DNA of 47,430 bases from an uncultured Candidatus Saccharibacteria bacterium (GCA_947302355.1 CAMYUU010000006.1:1-47430); one strand, 5' to 3'; shown: positions 10,116-17,860, counted from the stretch's first letter. Made by a program: numbers and translations. Notes: generated by a model not told the origin, from the sequence alone.

Positions 10116-10174
10116 ATTACTCCTTTGCATTACCTACTTATTATTATACTCTTGTTGTATAAAAAAATCAACAA

Positions 10175-10483
10175 CTATTTCGAGTTACTGTCTAGGCCAA
10201 TAACTGTTACATCAATTATTTCTGCCAACTTTTCCCTATCATCCACCTCCCCCACCAACCACATCGGCTTCGCTCCAGGATACGGCACAGCCTCTTCCAT
10301 CCCGAACCCTTCATTCCCTGAACACTTCTTCAACAACAGCCTATCATCATAAATCCCCCCAATCAGCACCCCATCTATATACAATAAATACTCCCCCATC
10401 ATCGGCCGACAACTGGCGTCAGAAAACCCCGCCGCTAGGAGCTGCTCCAATATATAATCTCGATATTCCTTCGTACTTGCCAT
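10175..10483 (-). CDS. TfoX N-terminal-domain protein
   Basis: The 102-residue protein matches the stand-alone TfoX_N domain: a MMGEYLLY segment, the GVLIGGIYDDRLLLK core and the MWLVGEVDDREKL end. In Gammaproteobacteria TfoX promotes competence, but single-domain TfoX_N proteins elsewhere have no settled function. The start codon follows TATAAT by 9 nt, so the transcript would have nearly no leader and no RBS. A fragment of a second copy lies at 12360-12440. Confidence 0.8.
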   Translation of the reverse strand: MASTKEYRDYILEQLLAAGFSDASCRPMMGEYLLYIDGVLIGGIYDDRLLLKKCSGNEGFGMEEAVPYPGAKPMWLVGEVDDREKLAEIIDVTVIGLDSNSK

Positions 10484-10563
10484 ATATTATATATTATACA
10501 CTCTCTCTATCCTTAACAAACCGCACTACTATTACTATAGTGACCACCCTTCACCCAAGGTGC

Positions 10564-10569
10564 TATAAT
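10564..10569 (+). promoter_or_regulatory. Extended -10 promoter, leaderless start
   Basis: TGC followed by TATAAT, then 6 nt and the ATG at 10576. Transcription starting at the usual distance begins on or next to the A of the ATG, and there is no RBS. Confidence 0.7.
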
Positions 10570-10575
10570 ATCCCC

Positions 10576-10785
10576 ATGGACGACTTATCAGAAGATGATA
10601 TCGAAACCCTCGGTATCGAAGACGGCACCTACGACCGCGATAATAAAATGTCATACCAAGCCAGCTTTGGCTCTTCCGTCGATCTCGACGAACTCAGCGA
10701 CGAAGAACGCGAAGCCTACGAGCTCGGCTATGAAATAGGCGCCGAAAACTACGACCTAGACATCGATGATGAAGATGATTTCTAA
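10576..10785 (+). CDS. Small acidic protein, unknown function
   Basis: The 69-residue product is very acidic (MDDLSEDDIETLG at the start, DLDIDDEDDF at the end), with a DEERE-x-YELGYEIG segment in the middle. No cysteines or membrane segments are seen. I do not recognise a named family; the composition suggests a soluble, partly disordered protein that binds basic partners, which is speculation. The ATG at 10576 is preferred over an upstream in-frame ATG because a strong extended -10 promoter overlaps the earlier part, so the mRNA should start at this codon. Confidence 0.7.
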   Translation: MDDLSEDDIETLGIEDGTYDRDNKMSYQASFGSSVDLDELSDEEREAYELGYEIGAENYDLDIDDEDDF

Positions 10786-10845
10786 ACTATTCTTGGTGCT
10801 CATCATGACTACGAGCATGTTTAAGACGCAGGAAAGGTCCTTCAA

Positions 10846-11145
10846 CTAAGAATATTCAAACAGAATGCTATTCGAAGCTTTCTCTATCAAGTTATCATCC
10901 TTAACCAGAATTTCGCGTTGAAGCACAAATTCCAGTCCATCACCCTCAAACTTCAATAAATGCGGAAAAACGTCAAACTCGAAGTCGCCAGTATAATCGG
11001 CTGAAATTAAGAGATATTTCTTGCCACCATCCTCAAAAAGATAAATCCAAGTATCCGGTCCGACTTGGTAATGACTCATTTCGGTGGCATTTTCGTATCC
11101 ATAAATAGCCATCACATCTTTTCGTTCTGATTTTGATAAATACAT
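10846..11145 (-). CDS. Hypothetical protein, 99 aa
   Basis: A small soluble protein with alternating beta-strand-like segments (TWIYLFEDGGKKYLLIS, then DFEFDVFPHLLKF). I do not recognise the family. It is predicted leaderless: on the minus strand TGG-TATAAT is followed by TAGAGT and the ATG. It shares the interval with the terminator of the coiled-coil gene upstream (11170-11194). Confidence 0.6.
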   Translation of the reverse strand: MYLSKSERKDVMAIYGYENATEMSHYQVGPDTWIYLFEDGGKKYLLISADYTGDFEFDVFPHLLKFEGDGLEFVLQREILVKDDNLIEKASNSILFEYS

Positions 11146-11169
11146 ACTCTAATTATACCATAAAAAGAA

Positions 11170-11208
11170 AAGGCCGGCAACTTGCGCCGGCCTTAGTATT
11201 TGGTTGGC
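11170..11208 (-). terminator. 3' trailer motif plus abutting terminator of coiled-coil gene
   Basis: Reading leftward: GCCAACCAAATACT (11208 to 11195), then with no gap a GC-rich hairpin AAGGCCGGC/GCCGGCCTT (11194 to 11170), then a short T-rich tail. The 14-mer is the exact reverse complement of the first 14 nt of the predicted transcript (12249 to 12236). Confidence 0.8.
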
Positions 11209-11214
11209 TAGCAC

Positions 11215-12189
11215 TTAAATCCTGTGCGTATCCGTGCCGCGCTTCCTGGAATCATCAATCAGATAATCGTCGTGATCCTGCCAGGCATCACGCAGATAAG
11301 TGACATTTCCATCGCGGTCAATCACGGCGTGCCCATGGCCCATGCCGTCTCCAGCCGCGTTTAACCCACCGAAGTACACATGCGTAGTGCCATCGCCATG
11401 CGGGACAATCTTCGCATTCTGACCAAACAAAGTTCCGAGATAGTGCGCATTAGACTTCATGAGCACCATGTTTACTTTGTCTACGGTCTTTTGCTTCTTT
11501 GCAGCACGCTCCGATTTCACTTCTTCAAGTTTACGGTCGAACGCGGCTTGAGCCTGCTTGAACTGAGACTGAAGACGATTGAACTCGTCTCTTGCAGAAT
11601 CGCGCAAGGCCTTCAATCTCTTAAACTCATCCTGGGCCGCTTTGTGGCGAGCCTTTGCCAACTCAAAAGTAGACTTCGCATGATTGAATGCGGAAGAATC
11701 TACTCTTGGGGCTGAAGCCTCAGCATTTGCTTTGGCTTGCTTAACTTCGCGAGCGAGTGCTGAGATTGTGGCATTAAGCTCATCGCGACGCGCCTTATGC
11801 TCATGCCCCTCCTGAGAGTAGTATCGAGCTCCAGCTTTATCACCACATCGATAAGCATTGCTGGCGCGTTCGAAGCAATCCTGCATTGCATGATGCTCGG
11901 CATCAGCCTCATGTTTCAACGACCCAATCCTAGAGTTATTATGGTCACGAATACGACCATATTCACTCCAAACCGTATCGCGATGAGCATAAGCCGATTG
12001 TCTGGCTTCGAATTCGCTATTCATGCGCTCTCTCGCACGGACTCGTTCGTCCCATGCGGACTGCATAGTGTCATATGCCACATTTGTTTGTCCTTGTAGG
12101 TCCTTAAGTCTCTGGAAGGCAGCCTGCTTTTGTTCGAAAAGCGACTGCCGTTCCGCCTTCAGCCTATCCAATTCTGGATTTCTCGGCAT
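11215..12189 (-). CDS. DUF1771-like coiled-coil protein
   Basis: The 324-residue protein is mostly charged alpha-helix and coiled coil (about 1-245). Residues about 90-150 (AEHHAMQDCFERASNAYRC, GDKAGARYYSQEGHEHKA) match the pattern of DUF1771, usually found before an Smr nuclease domain; no Smr domain follows. The last 85 residues form a different compact domain rich in Gly/His/Asp (GDGMGHGHAVIDRDGNV) that I do not recognise. The start has a moderate RBS (AAAGG). The promoter is strong (TTTACA, 17 nt, TATAAT), and the two mRNA ends carry a perfect 14-nt complementarity, unlike the predicted leaderless genes nearby. Confidence 0.75.
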   Translation of the reverse strand: MPRNPELDRLKAERQSLFEQKQAAFQRLKDLQGQTNVAYDTMQSAWDERVRARERMNSEFEARQSAYAHRDTVWSEYGRIRDHNNSRIGSLKHEADAEHHAMQDCFERASNAYRCGDKAGARYYSQEGHEHKARRDELNATISALAREVKQAKANAEASAPRVDSSAFNHAKSTFELAKARHKAAQDEFKRLKALRDSARDEFNRLQSQFKQAQAAFDRKLEEVKSERAAKKQKTVDKVNMVLMKSNAHYLGTLFGQNAKIVPHGDGTTHVYFGGLNAAGDGMGHGHAVIDRDGNVTYLRDAWQDHDDYLIDDSRKRGTDTHRI

Positions 12190-12235
12190 ACATAATCACC
12201 AACCTTTCAAAATAGTAACGTACGTTTGAATCTGT

Positions 12236-12284
12236 GCCAACCAAATACTCATATTATTATAACATATTCTATTATATATGTAAA
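12236..12284 (-). promoter_or_regulatory. Promoter and 5' panhandle arm of coiled-coil gene
   Basis: On the minus strand: TTTACA (12284-12279), 17-nt spacer, TATAAT (12261-12256), 6 nt, then AGTATTTGGTTGGC (12249-12236). The predicted +1 is the first base of this 14-mer, which is perfectly complementary to the motif directly before the terminator. A second GGTTGGT beside the RBS (about 12190-12200) can pair with the same trailer as a shorter alternative. Confidence 0.75.
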
Positions 12285-12359
12285 CTAGCTCAAAAGCAGA
12301 GCGCTCAAAAACCCACTCGGTTCAGACACTCAATCGTACCGTACAATATTAACGAGCTA

Positions 12360-12440
12360 TTATGTTGCTAAACCATCTACGGTTTGGTGAATTATCTCTT
12401 CTAGCTTTTTCCTATCATCTACTTCACTCACCAGCCACAT
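12360..12440 (-). pseudogene. TfoX_N C-terminal fragment
   Basis: Reading leftward from 12440, 26 codons (MWLVSEVDDRKKLEEI, then IHQTVDGLAT and a stop) closely match the end of the TfoX-domain protein at 10175-10483 (MWLVGEVDDREKLAEI). The rest of that gene is absent. The neighbouring membrane-protein gene reads into it in another frame and ends on a TGA inside it, so the breakpoint is at or just right of 12440. Confidence 0.75.
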
Positions 12441-13404
12441 CTACTTCTTGATGCAACTTAGCAAACTTCTTTGACTTGCCGTCGATTTCGTTGAAATCCT
12501 TCTCAGTTGGCTTCCCTTTCATGCCGGATTCGATGTAGTTACGTAGTACACCTACCAAGATGAATGGTCGTACGAATGTTGAATGGATAATTTCCCACAT
12601 TACTACGCCACCAATTCCGGCTGCGATTAATTGTAAATTGTTAGGATTCGTCAAAATCTCTGATACTTCTTCGCCTTCGGAGGCCATCTTTGCAAACTCT
12701 GCTGCTAGTGCCGCAAAAGCTTCTGGGAATGCCATTGTAATCAAATAGAAAATACCAAAGAAAATCCCACCAATCACTGCGAGTGACAAAAGTCCCATTC
12801 CAAAGATTCTTCCTAGATTCTTTGCAAGAGTTTTACCATGCTTAAAGAATAATACGCCACCTTCAAGTGTAGCCTTGGTCGCCTTCTCATCTTTGCGGTA
12901 AAATACCCAGCCAAGACAACAATCGCATAGATATCCCACTACTACATTGATGGCGCTCGAAATCGTGCTACCAATTGCATTACCACTATCTCCGCCAATC
13001 GCGCTTCCAACTGCCGTGATTGCTTTGCCGAGCTCGTTAAAGATTCCTTTAATTACATTCGTCACCGCATAATATGCAGCTACCGTCAAGAAGCGTTCTT
13101 TGACGATCTTCTTTCCCTCGCCATATACGTCATCCGGCAGTTTGCCGTCAGTGATTGCCCGCGTCATCATTGCAATTTGGCCAGCCTTAAATACATATGA
13201 GAAGAAATGTGAAACAATCGCGACGATTATGATACCAATAACGATACCGATAACTAGCCCAATCAGCCCGTTAGCAGCCGCTTTCTCGGCCAAGAAAAAT
13301 CCTGCCGCCGCCACTATTATAATAATGACAAATGCCAACACGTCCCACAAAAAACGCCTTAGCGAAAAAGTCAAAGTCTTTTTATATATTTCCTTATTAT
13401 CCAT
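12424..13404 (-). CDS. Polytopic membrane protein, unknown function
   Basis: The 326-residue protein has several hydrophobic segments (about 21-39, 46-69, 140-165, 203-230 and 258-285) and short charged loops, so it is an inner-membrane protein. A Gly/Ser/Ala-rich stretch with AIGGDSGNAIGSTISSA lies in the middle. The family is not recognised. The last codons (VDVAGE) come from the out-of-frame tfoX fragment, suggesting the original C-terminus was lost or replaced. TGC-TATAAT near 13440 on the minus strand offers a promoter inside the end of the MBL gene. Confidence 0.7.
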   Translation of the reverse strand: MDNKEIYKKTLTFSLRRFLWDVLAFVIIIIVAAAGFFLAEKAAANGLIGLVIGIVIGIIIVAIVSHFFSYVFKAGQIAMMTRAITDGKLPDDVYGEGKKIVKERFLTVAAYYAVTNVIKGIFNELGKAITAVGSAIGGDSGNAIGSTISSAINVVVGYLCDCCLGWVFYRKDEKATKATLEGGVLFFKHGKTLAKNLGRIFGMGLLSLAVIGGIFFGIFYLITMAFPEAFAALAAEFAKMASEGEEVSEILTNPNNLQLIAAGIGGVVMWEIIHSTFVRPFILVGVLRNYIESGMKGKPTEKDFNEIDGKSKKFAKLHQEVDVAGE

Positions 13405-13421
13405 ATTTGCCCTACATTATG

Positions 13422-14006
13422 TTAATTAATAATTGAATTATAGCATAAAAAATACATTAGCTTCACTCTGTCTTCAATCCCAGCCTCTTTACATAATGCC
13501 AAGAATTCGTCCACTGACGCAAGCTCCGGGTAGCCACTTGCTTCCGTCCGATAGTGCATCGGAATAATGCGTTTTGGTCGGCTGGCACAGCAAATATCAA
13601 CCGCAGTTTTCGCATCGATCGTGTAGTATCCACCTACCGGAATCAATAAATAATCTGCGCCCGAAATCTTGGCCAGCTGGTCGTCATTCGGGAAATGTCC
13701 TAAATCACCTAGATGTACCAATTTCTCTCCACCTTTAGTAATTACAAAGATAGTATTCGGCCCCCGAAGCGCGCCCTGCTTATCATCGTGCCAACTCGGC
13801 ACCTCTTCAATTTCGAAGTCACATTCTTCTGGGGTAATCTCTACGCATCCTCGCCCACTATGATCAGCGTGTTCATGTGAGCAAATTACCTTTCGTGCCG
13901 ACACACGCAAAGGCTCTAACCCCGGCACACTGCCATCTTTATACGGATCAACCACTAGCTCGTCATCTAATCTAAAGCAAGCATGTCCTAAGAATTCTAT
14001 TTTCAT
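13422..14006 (-). CDS. Metallo-beta-lactamase-fold hydrolase
   Basis: The 194-residue product begins with the MBL-fold pattern FLGHACFRL and contains the metal-binding SHEHADHSG (about 43-51), followed by HLGDLGH (about 97-103) and a late IPMHYRTE. It resembles the UlaG-like/UPF0173 group, whose substrates vary. The RBS AGGAGG is well placed. It starts 24 bases after the GmrSD-like gene, in the same direction, so the two may be co-transcribed; the membrane-protein gene follows. Confidence 0.88.
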   Translation of the reverse strand: MKIEFLGHACFRLDDELVVDPYKDGSVPGLEPLRVSARKVICSHEHADHSGRGCVEITPEECDFEIEEVPSWHDDKQGALRGPNTIFVITKGGEKLVHLGDLGHFPNDDQLAKISGADYLLIPVGGYYTIDAKTAVDICCASRPKRIIPMHYRTEASGYPELASVDEFLALCKEAGIEDRVKLMYFLCYNSIIN

Positions 14007-14030
14007 AATTCCGCCTCCTCTTCATAACGT

Positions 14031-15797
14031 TTATCGTGCAATCTTCAGCATGTTTTCGATACCACGTATCAAATATTGACCACGCGAAACAATCTTATCC
14101 ATAGCGCGCTGAGTGGCATCGCCCGATTCGTCTTCTTTATTGCTGATCAAATAATCTTCTACTACCGTAATCGTAGTATCAAACGGAATATAGCCTGACT
14201 TATACTTATCGTTGCCACGGTAGATATCAATCTTTCTATCCATGCCGTAATTTAGCGCCTCAAGATTCTTCACTGCCGAACAAAGAGCCATATTGCCAAT
14301 CGTATTTAGATGCCCTTTTATCTCCTCATAATCAATGCCCGGCCACGCCTCAGGCCTTTTGTTGAATTGTTTTGGCAAAATATGGTCAATATGTACACTG
14401 TTATTATTGAGATAAAAAGTAGTATTAAGTGAACTTCTGAGCTCGTATTCAAGCGAGAATAGTAGCGGCTTTAGGAAGCTCTCGCCATAGACTTCCCCAT
14501 CCAAAGCCTCATAAGCGTCACGTATTAGCATCTTATTCTTAATAAAGTCCTCAGCTTCCTCCCGAATCTCAGATAGTGGCGCATTCTTACTGATCATTTT
14601 AATCATATTAAAAGAAGTCTGCTTGATAGAGTTTAGAGTCTTGCCAGCAATCCAACACAAATAGTAAAAACGTCTAAGGGCGGTAAATAGCCCTACGATA
14701 TCAGGATATTTTGCAGTATACGCCGTAGTCATCGCCGCCATCGCGTGCACACTCCAGGGGACATATCTAAGGCTATAGACCAGCGACATTTCTTCTCGGC
14801 TTTTCTTGTCGGCTTGGAAGATTTCCTTCATGCCGTTTTCAAAATTACTTAACTCTTGCACTAGTGCCGCTACATCATTTTCTTTTACAATCTCATAGAA
14901 ATCATCCGTAATTTGCTTACGCGGCAGGCTACTTAGCTTATAGTAGCTATAGTAAGCCAGAAACTCATCCATCTTAATATCATTCTCGCTACAAGTTTCC
15001 TCAATCCGGCGCCAGTTCTGCTCAAAAATATTCTTGCCATTTTCATTATCACCGTATTTATCTAAAATGTACGTCTTAATGATGTCCGCAGAAGCCAAAT
15101 CCTTGCCTCGGTCGTTAAGAATCAAAAATAGCTTAATGGCAAACGGCTCATCATAGCACACAATTTTAATAATATAGATGTTATAGATAATATATTTTAC
15201 GAATTTAGCCAGCTCATCCATGCCGTATTCATCTACGAAATTCTTGAAATTATCGTAAAAGAATTTGGCGGTATTACGGAATTTATGGGACGGATCCTCC
15301 CTCTTTAGTAAGGTCTTAGGAACGCTTTCAATCTTGCTATAATCTTCGCAATTCACAATCTCACGACGAAATACTGAATCGTATTCCGGGCGCGTCTGTA
15401 GCTGCAGCATGCTCTCGTCTTCGCCGTTGTAATAAATCAGGTTTCTGAGAACTGTGCTATTCACGTAGTCGTGATCCCTTTCATCCCGACGGCTGTTGAT
15501 TTCGGGATAGGTCTTATAGAGTACATTTAACATAATCATGAGTGTGGTAATGCGTTGTTGGCCATCTACGACCGAGAGACCTTCGTTGCTAGCTACTACC
15601 ACTACGGATCCCAGGAAATAATCGTTTTGCTTTGGGTTGCGATATGCATCTAGAAAATCGTTCCAGAGATCGTCTAATTCTTCATTGCCCCAACTGTATT
15701 GGCGCTGGTACCTTGGTATCACAAAAATCCCTTCAGACCCCATAAAAAATCTGCGGATACTTTCGTTTGAAGGGTTGAATGATTTCTTTTCGTCCAT
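14031..15797 (-). CDS. DUF262/DUF1524 protein, GmrSD-like type IV restriction enzyme
   Basis: The 588-residue single polypeptide fuses an N-terminal DUF262 domain (IPRYQRQYSWGNEELDDLW; VVDGQQRITTLMIML, the ParB-like NTPase motif) with a C-terminal DUF1524 HNH nuclease (HIDHILPKQF near 470-480). This is the GmrSD architecture, which cuts phage DNA with modified cytosines using NTP. The exact target here is unknown. The catalytic segments look intact. It is the second restriction system in the window and is transcribed away from the 273-aa protein at 15887. Confidence 0.88.
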   Translation of the reverse strand: MDEKKSFNPSNESIRRFFMGSEGIFVIPRYQRQYSWGNEELDDLWNDFLDAYRNPKQNDYFLGSVVVVASNEGLSVVDGQQRITTLMIMLNVLYKTYPEINSRRDERDHDYVNSTVLRNLIYYNGEDESMLQLQTRPEYDSVFRREIVNCEDYSKIESVPKTLLKREDPSHKFRNTAKFFYDNFKNFVDEYGMDELAKFVKYIIYNIYIIKIVCYDEPFAIKLFLILNDRGKDLASADIIKTYILDKYGDNENGKNIFEQNWRRIEETCSENDIKMDEFLAYYSYYKLSSLPRKQITDDFYEIVKENDVAALVQELSNFENGMKEIFQADKKSREEMSLVYSLRYVPWSVHAMAAMTTAYTAKYPDIVGLFTALRRFYYLCWIAGKTLNSIKQTSFNMIKMISKNAPLSEIREEAEDFIKNKMLIRDAYEALDGEVYGESFLKPLLFSLEYELRSSLNTTFYLNNNSVHIDHILPKQFNKRPEAWPGIDYEEIKGHLNTIGNMALCSAVKNLEALNYGMDRKIDIYRGNDKYKSGYIPFDTTITVVEDYLISNKEDESGDATQRAMDKIVSRGQYLIRGIENMLKIAR

Positions 15798-15886
15798 GTC
15801 TACATCCCCAATTTACAAACTATTTTATCATAAAAGCAACCGCTAGCAAAAGCATTTATGCTACAATAATCAAAGAGGAGGAAAAA

Positions 15887-16708
15887 ATGGGCATAGAGCT
15901 AGGTGTATTCAAAGAATCATCATCGTCTGAAGAGTTAGAGGCGGCGAATAAAGCCGCTCAAGAATTTAGAACCGAACAGTCGACTAAGTCTGTCGAGTTA
16001 GCTACTAGATTTTTTAAAGAGGCATTAGAAGTGCAGACAGATTTTAGGCGGCGTTTGGAGTTAATTAGCCAAAACGGCGACGAAATGAGCGAAAAAGAAT
16101 TCGAAAAATGGGAAGACTATTATGCGAATGAAATTAGCTATGCTGAGGACGAGCTCAAGCAATGGACGGATTATAGACCCGAAACAGTTGCGGAATGTAA
16201 GAAATCGATGATCCTTCCCACATCAAACGACGGTGAACTGTCTAATACCATAGAGGCACAGGCTGGTAGATTCTATTTCTCTAGATTATCGGCTTTAAGA
16301 GAAGCTATTATTTCTTCGAATGACCCAAAAGCAGAAGAAGATTTAGAATACGCCAAAGGCTTTTATCCAACAGTTCTTAGGCACCTTGATTATGTTTATA
16401 TGTCTGAAGACGATGCTCGGGATCATGGTTTTGCCGAATACGATCAGGCTAGGACTTGGGCTCACAATCAAGTAATCAGATACTTAAATGGTCTCAACGA
16501 TTTAGCAACAAAGTATCACGTAAGAACGTTTATGGCACGAAATCTCTGGCCGAGCGACACTAGAAGCAAAAAAGACCAAACGCCAGCAATCGCAAATATG
16601 ATGCGATACGATCGAGATATAGCCGGACGTTACTATACGACAGTCTTTTCTGCCGAGATTGAACAAAGAGAAAGAGCCCAAAAGGCCAAGCAGCGGCTCT
16701 TTCGTTAG
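15887..16708 (+). CDS. Hypothetical helical protein, 273 aa
   Basis: The ATG at 15887 is chosen because AGAGGAGG lies 7-8 nt upstream and TGC-TACAAT (15859-15867) gives an extended -10 promoter; upstream in-frame starts would lie in the divergent gene. The protein is soluble, highly charged and predicted almost all helical, with no membrane segments and no motif I recognise. The divergent partner is the GmrSD-like gene, so a role in the same defence locus is possible but only by proximity. Confidence 0.65.
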   Translation: MGIELGVFKESSSSEELEAANKAAQEFRTEQSTKSVELATRFFKEALEVQTDFRRRLELISQNGDEMSEKEFEKWEDYYANEISYAEDELKQWTDYRPETVAECKKSMILPTSNDGELSNTIEAQAGRFYFSRLSALREAIISSNDPKAEEDLEYAKGFYPTVLRHLDYVYMSEDDARDHGFAEYDQARTWAHNQVIRYLNGLNDLATKYHVRTFMARNLWPSDTRSKKDQTPAIANMMRYDRDIAGRYYTTVFSAEIEQRERAQKAKQRLFR

Positions 16709-16710
16709 TA

Positions 16711-16739
16711 TTGACAAAATCACGCAAACCTGCTATAAT
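16711..16739 (+). promoter_or_regulatory. Consensus sigma70-type promoter
   Basis: TTGACA (16711-16716), a 17-bp spacer and TGC-TATAAT (-10 at 16734-16739), a perfect extended consensus. It drives the 92-aa gene at 16776 with a leader of about 30 nt carrying AGGAGG. Confidence 0.85.
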
Positions 16740-16775
16740 TATAGCAGTCTTGAGTTCGAGAGGAGGTGTATTTAT

Positions 16776-17054
16776 ATGGATGCATCTATGTCTCAAGAGG
16801 CACTTAGTGGGGTCGAAGTTATAGAGGCTATGCCTCGAGAGGAATTTCACCTCAAGTTTGTGAGAGGGGTAGGTCAAACCAGAGCTTTTGGCGCTCTAGT
16901 TTCTTTTCTCGCTGAGAACATCACTCCAGCAGAGAAACAAGAGGTGCGCAAGTCGCTTGAGAAACTCGGAATCCCCCTTGCACTAACAGAGTCAGACGAA
17001 GAACTGAATAGGATTGCCGTGGCGGCCTCCGCACGCTCCGTTGCTCTTCGATGA
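16776..17054 (+). CDS. Hypothetical protein, 92 aa
   Basis: A small soluble protein behind one of the strongest promoters in the window and a full RBS (GAGGAGG, 8 nt from ATG). It contains FHLKFVRGVGQTRAFGAL and an acidic helical tail; no known domain is recognised. The strong expression signals and its own terminator (17061-17085) mark it as a real, probably abundant product. Confidence 0.65.
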   Translation: MDASMSQEALSGVEVIEAMPREEFHLKFVRGVGQTRAFGALVSFLAENITPAEKQEVRKSLEKLGIPLALTESDEELNRIAVAASARSVALR

Positions 17055-17060
17055 CACATG

Positions 17061-17085
17061 AGCCTCCGACTGTTCGGGGGCTTTT
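17061..17085 (+). terminator. Rho-independent terminator
   Basis: GCCTCCG/CGGGGGC stem followed by CTTTTG, 8 nt after the stop of the 92-aa gene. Confidence 0.65.
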
Positions 17086-17138
17086 GTTCGGCAATAAAAA
17101 ACGCGCCCAAGCGCGAAAATCCAGAATTTTGTTCCGTT

Positions 17139-17161
17139 ATGGTGCCCGAGACAGGACTTGA
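17139..17161 (-). repeat. Partial copy of tRNA-Leu 3' end (23 bp direct repeat)
   Basis: ATGGTGCCCGAGACAGG plus ACTTGA here is identical to 17205-17227, which is the 3' end of the tRNA-Leu gene including the encoded CCA. The copy lacks the rest of the tRNA. Such duplications of a tRNA 3' end are typical att scars of integrase-driven insertion, although only about 45 bp lie between the two copies. Confidence 0.75.
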
Positions 17162-17205
17162 TTCGAAGAACAATGTCCTACTTTTTGCGTGCGTCGTTAG
17201 ACGCA

Positions 17206-17290
17206 TGGTGCCCGAGACAGGACTTGAACCTGCACGCATTGCTGCATATGCTCCTAAGGCATACGTGTATACCAATTTCACCACTCGGGC
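17206..17290 (-). tRNA. tRNA-Leu (anticodon UAG)
   Basis: On the minus strand GCCCGAG pairs with CTCGGGC in the acceptor stem, and the 3' CCA is encoded (17206-17208). The D region contains GTGAAATTGGTATACAC, the anticodon stem-loop is TATGC-CTTAGGA-GCATA (anticodon TAG), a variable arm follows, and the T-arm carries GGTTCAAGTCC. The length of 85 nt fits a class II tRNA-Leu. TGT-TATAAT lies 8 nt before the first base. Confidence 0.93.
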
Positions 17291-17307
17291 TTAATAATAT
17301 TATAACA

Positions 17308-17338
17308 TAAAAATGAGCCCCCGGGGGCTCATTTTTAT
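17308..17338 (-). terminator. Strong palindromic terminator
   Basis: AAAATGAGCCCCC directly followed by GGGGGCTCATTTTT, a perfect palindrome after the stop of the surface-protein gene. It lies just upstream of the tRNA-Leu promoter and separates the two units. Confidence 0.85.
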
Positions 17339-17341
17339 AAA

Positions 17342-17860
17342 TTAAGCATTTCTTTTGGCTATTACAGCGGAACCTAGATATGTAGTTAGGGCTCCGAGCA
17401 CTAAAGCCGCTGGCAACGCTTCTTCTGGGCCAGTGCTAGGCATCGGTGAATCGTCAGAAGAGTTGCTAGATGCGGTCGAGCTACTAGTTTCGCTCTTAGC
17501 AGTAGAAGACCTAGACGAGCTTGTCGAACGAGTGCTACTTGAAGAGCTAGAAGAGCTATTGGAGCTCGATGAGGAACCCTCGTTCTTAGAGCTACTACTT
17601 GATCCATTAGAATTACTCTCGGTAGTACTATTATTGTTTGACGAATCACTTGAAGCAGAAGAGTTATTTTCTGATTTATTGTCATCTGCTATTACCTGAG
17701 TTGTGTTATTAGAATCAGCATTGCCATTATTTCTGCTGGATTTCTTAGTCGCGACCACAATGATAGCGATAATCAAAAGTAAAATCAAAACTACAGCAAC
17801 GGTAGCTACGACAATGATTTTACGACGCTCTTTGCGATCAGCTTCATCTTGATAATACAT
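17342..17860 (-). CDS. Ser/Asn-rich surface protein with membrane anchor and sorting-signal-like C-terminus
   Basis: The 172-residue protein has a hydrophobic N-terminal segment (about 15-38) after a basic start, then roughly 85 residues of almost pure Ser/Asn/Thr, low complexity and extracellular. It ends PMPSTGPEEALP, a hydrophobic stretch and AKRNA, which resembles an LPxTG sortase signal with Met in place of Leu. If processed, it would be a flexible cell-wall-linked spacer. The N-terminal segment could be a signal-anchor or an atypical signal peptide. TGA-TATAAT and AAGGAG precede the ATG. Confidence 0.75.
   Translation of the reverse strand: MYYQDEADRKERRKIIVVATVAVVLILLLIIAIIVVATKKSSRNNGNADSNNTTQVIADDNKSENNSSASSDSSNNNSTTESNSNGSSSSSKNEGSSSSSNSSSSSSSSTRSTSSSRSSTAKSETSSSTASSNSSDDSPMPSTGPEEALPAALVLGALTTYLGSAVIAKRNA

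Noticed and set aside
16560-17290. Minus-strand frames overlapping the 92-aa gene and tRNA-Leu
   Set aside because: They cross a tRNA, a terminator and a perfect promoter, and have no recognisable protein features.
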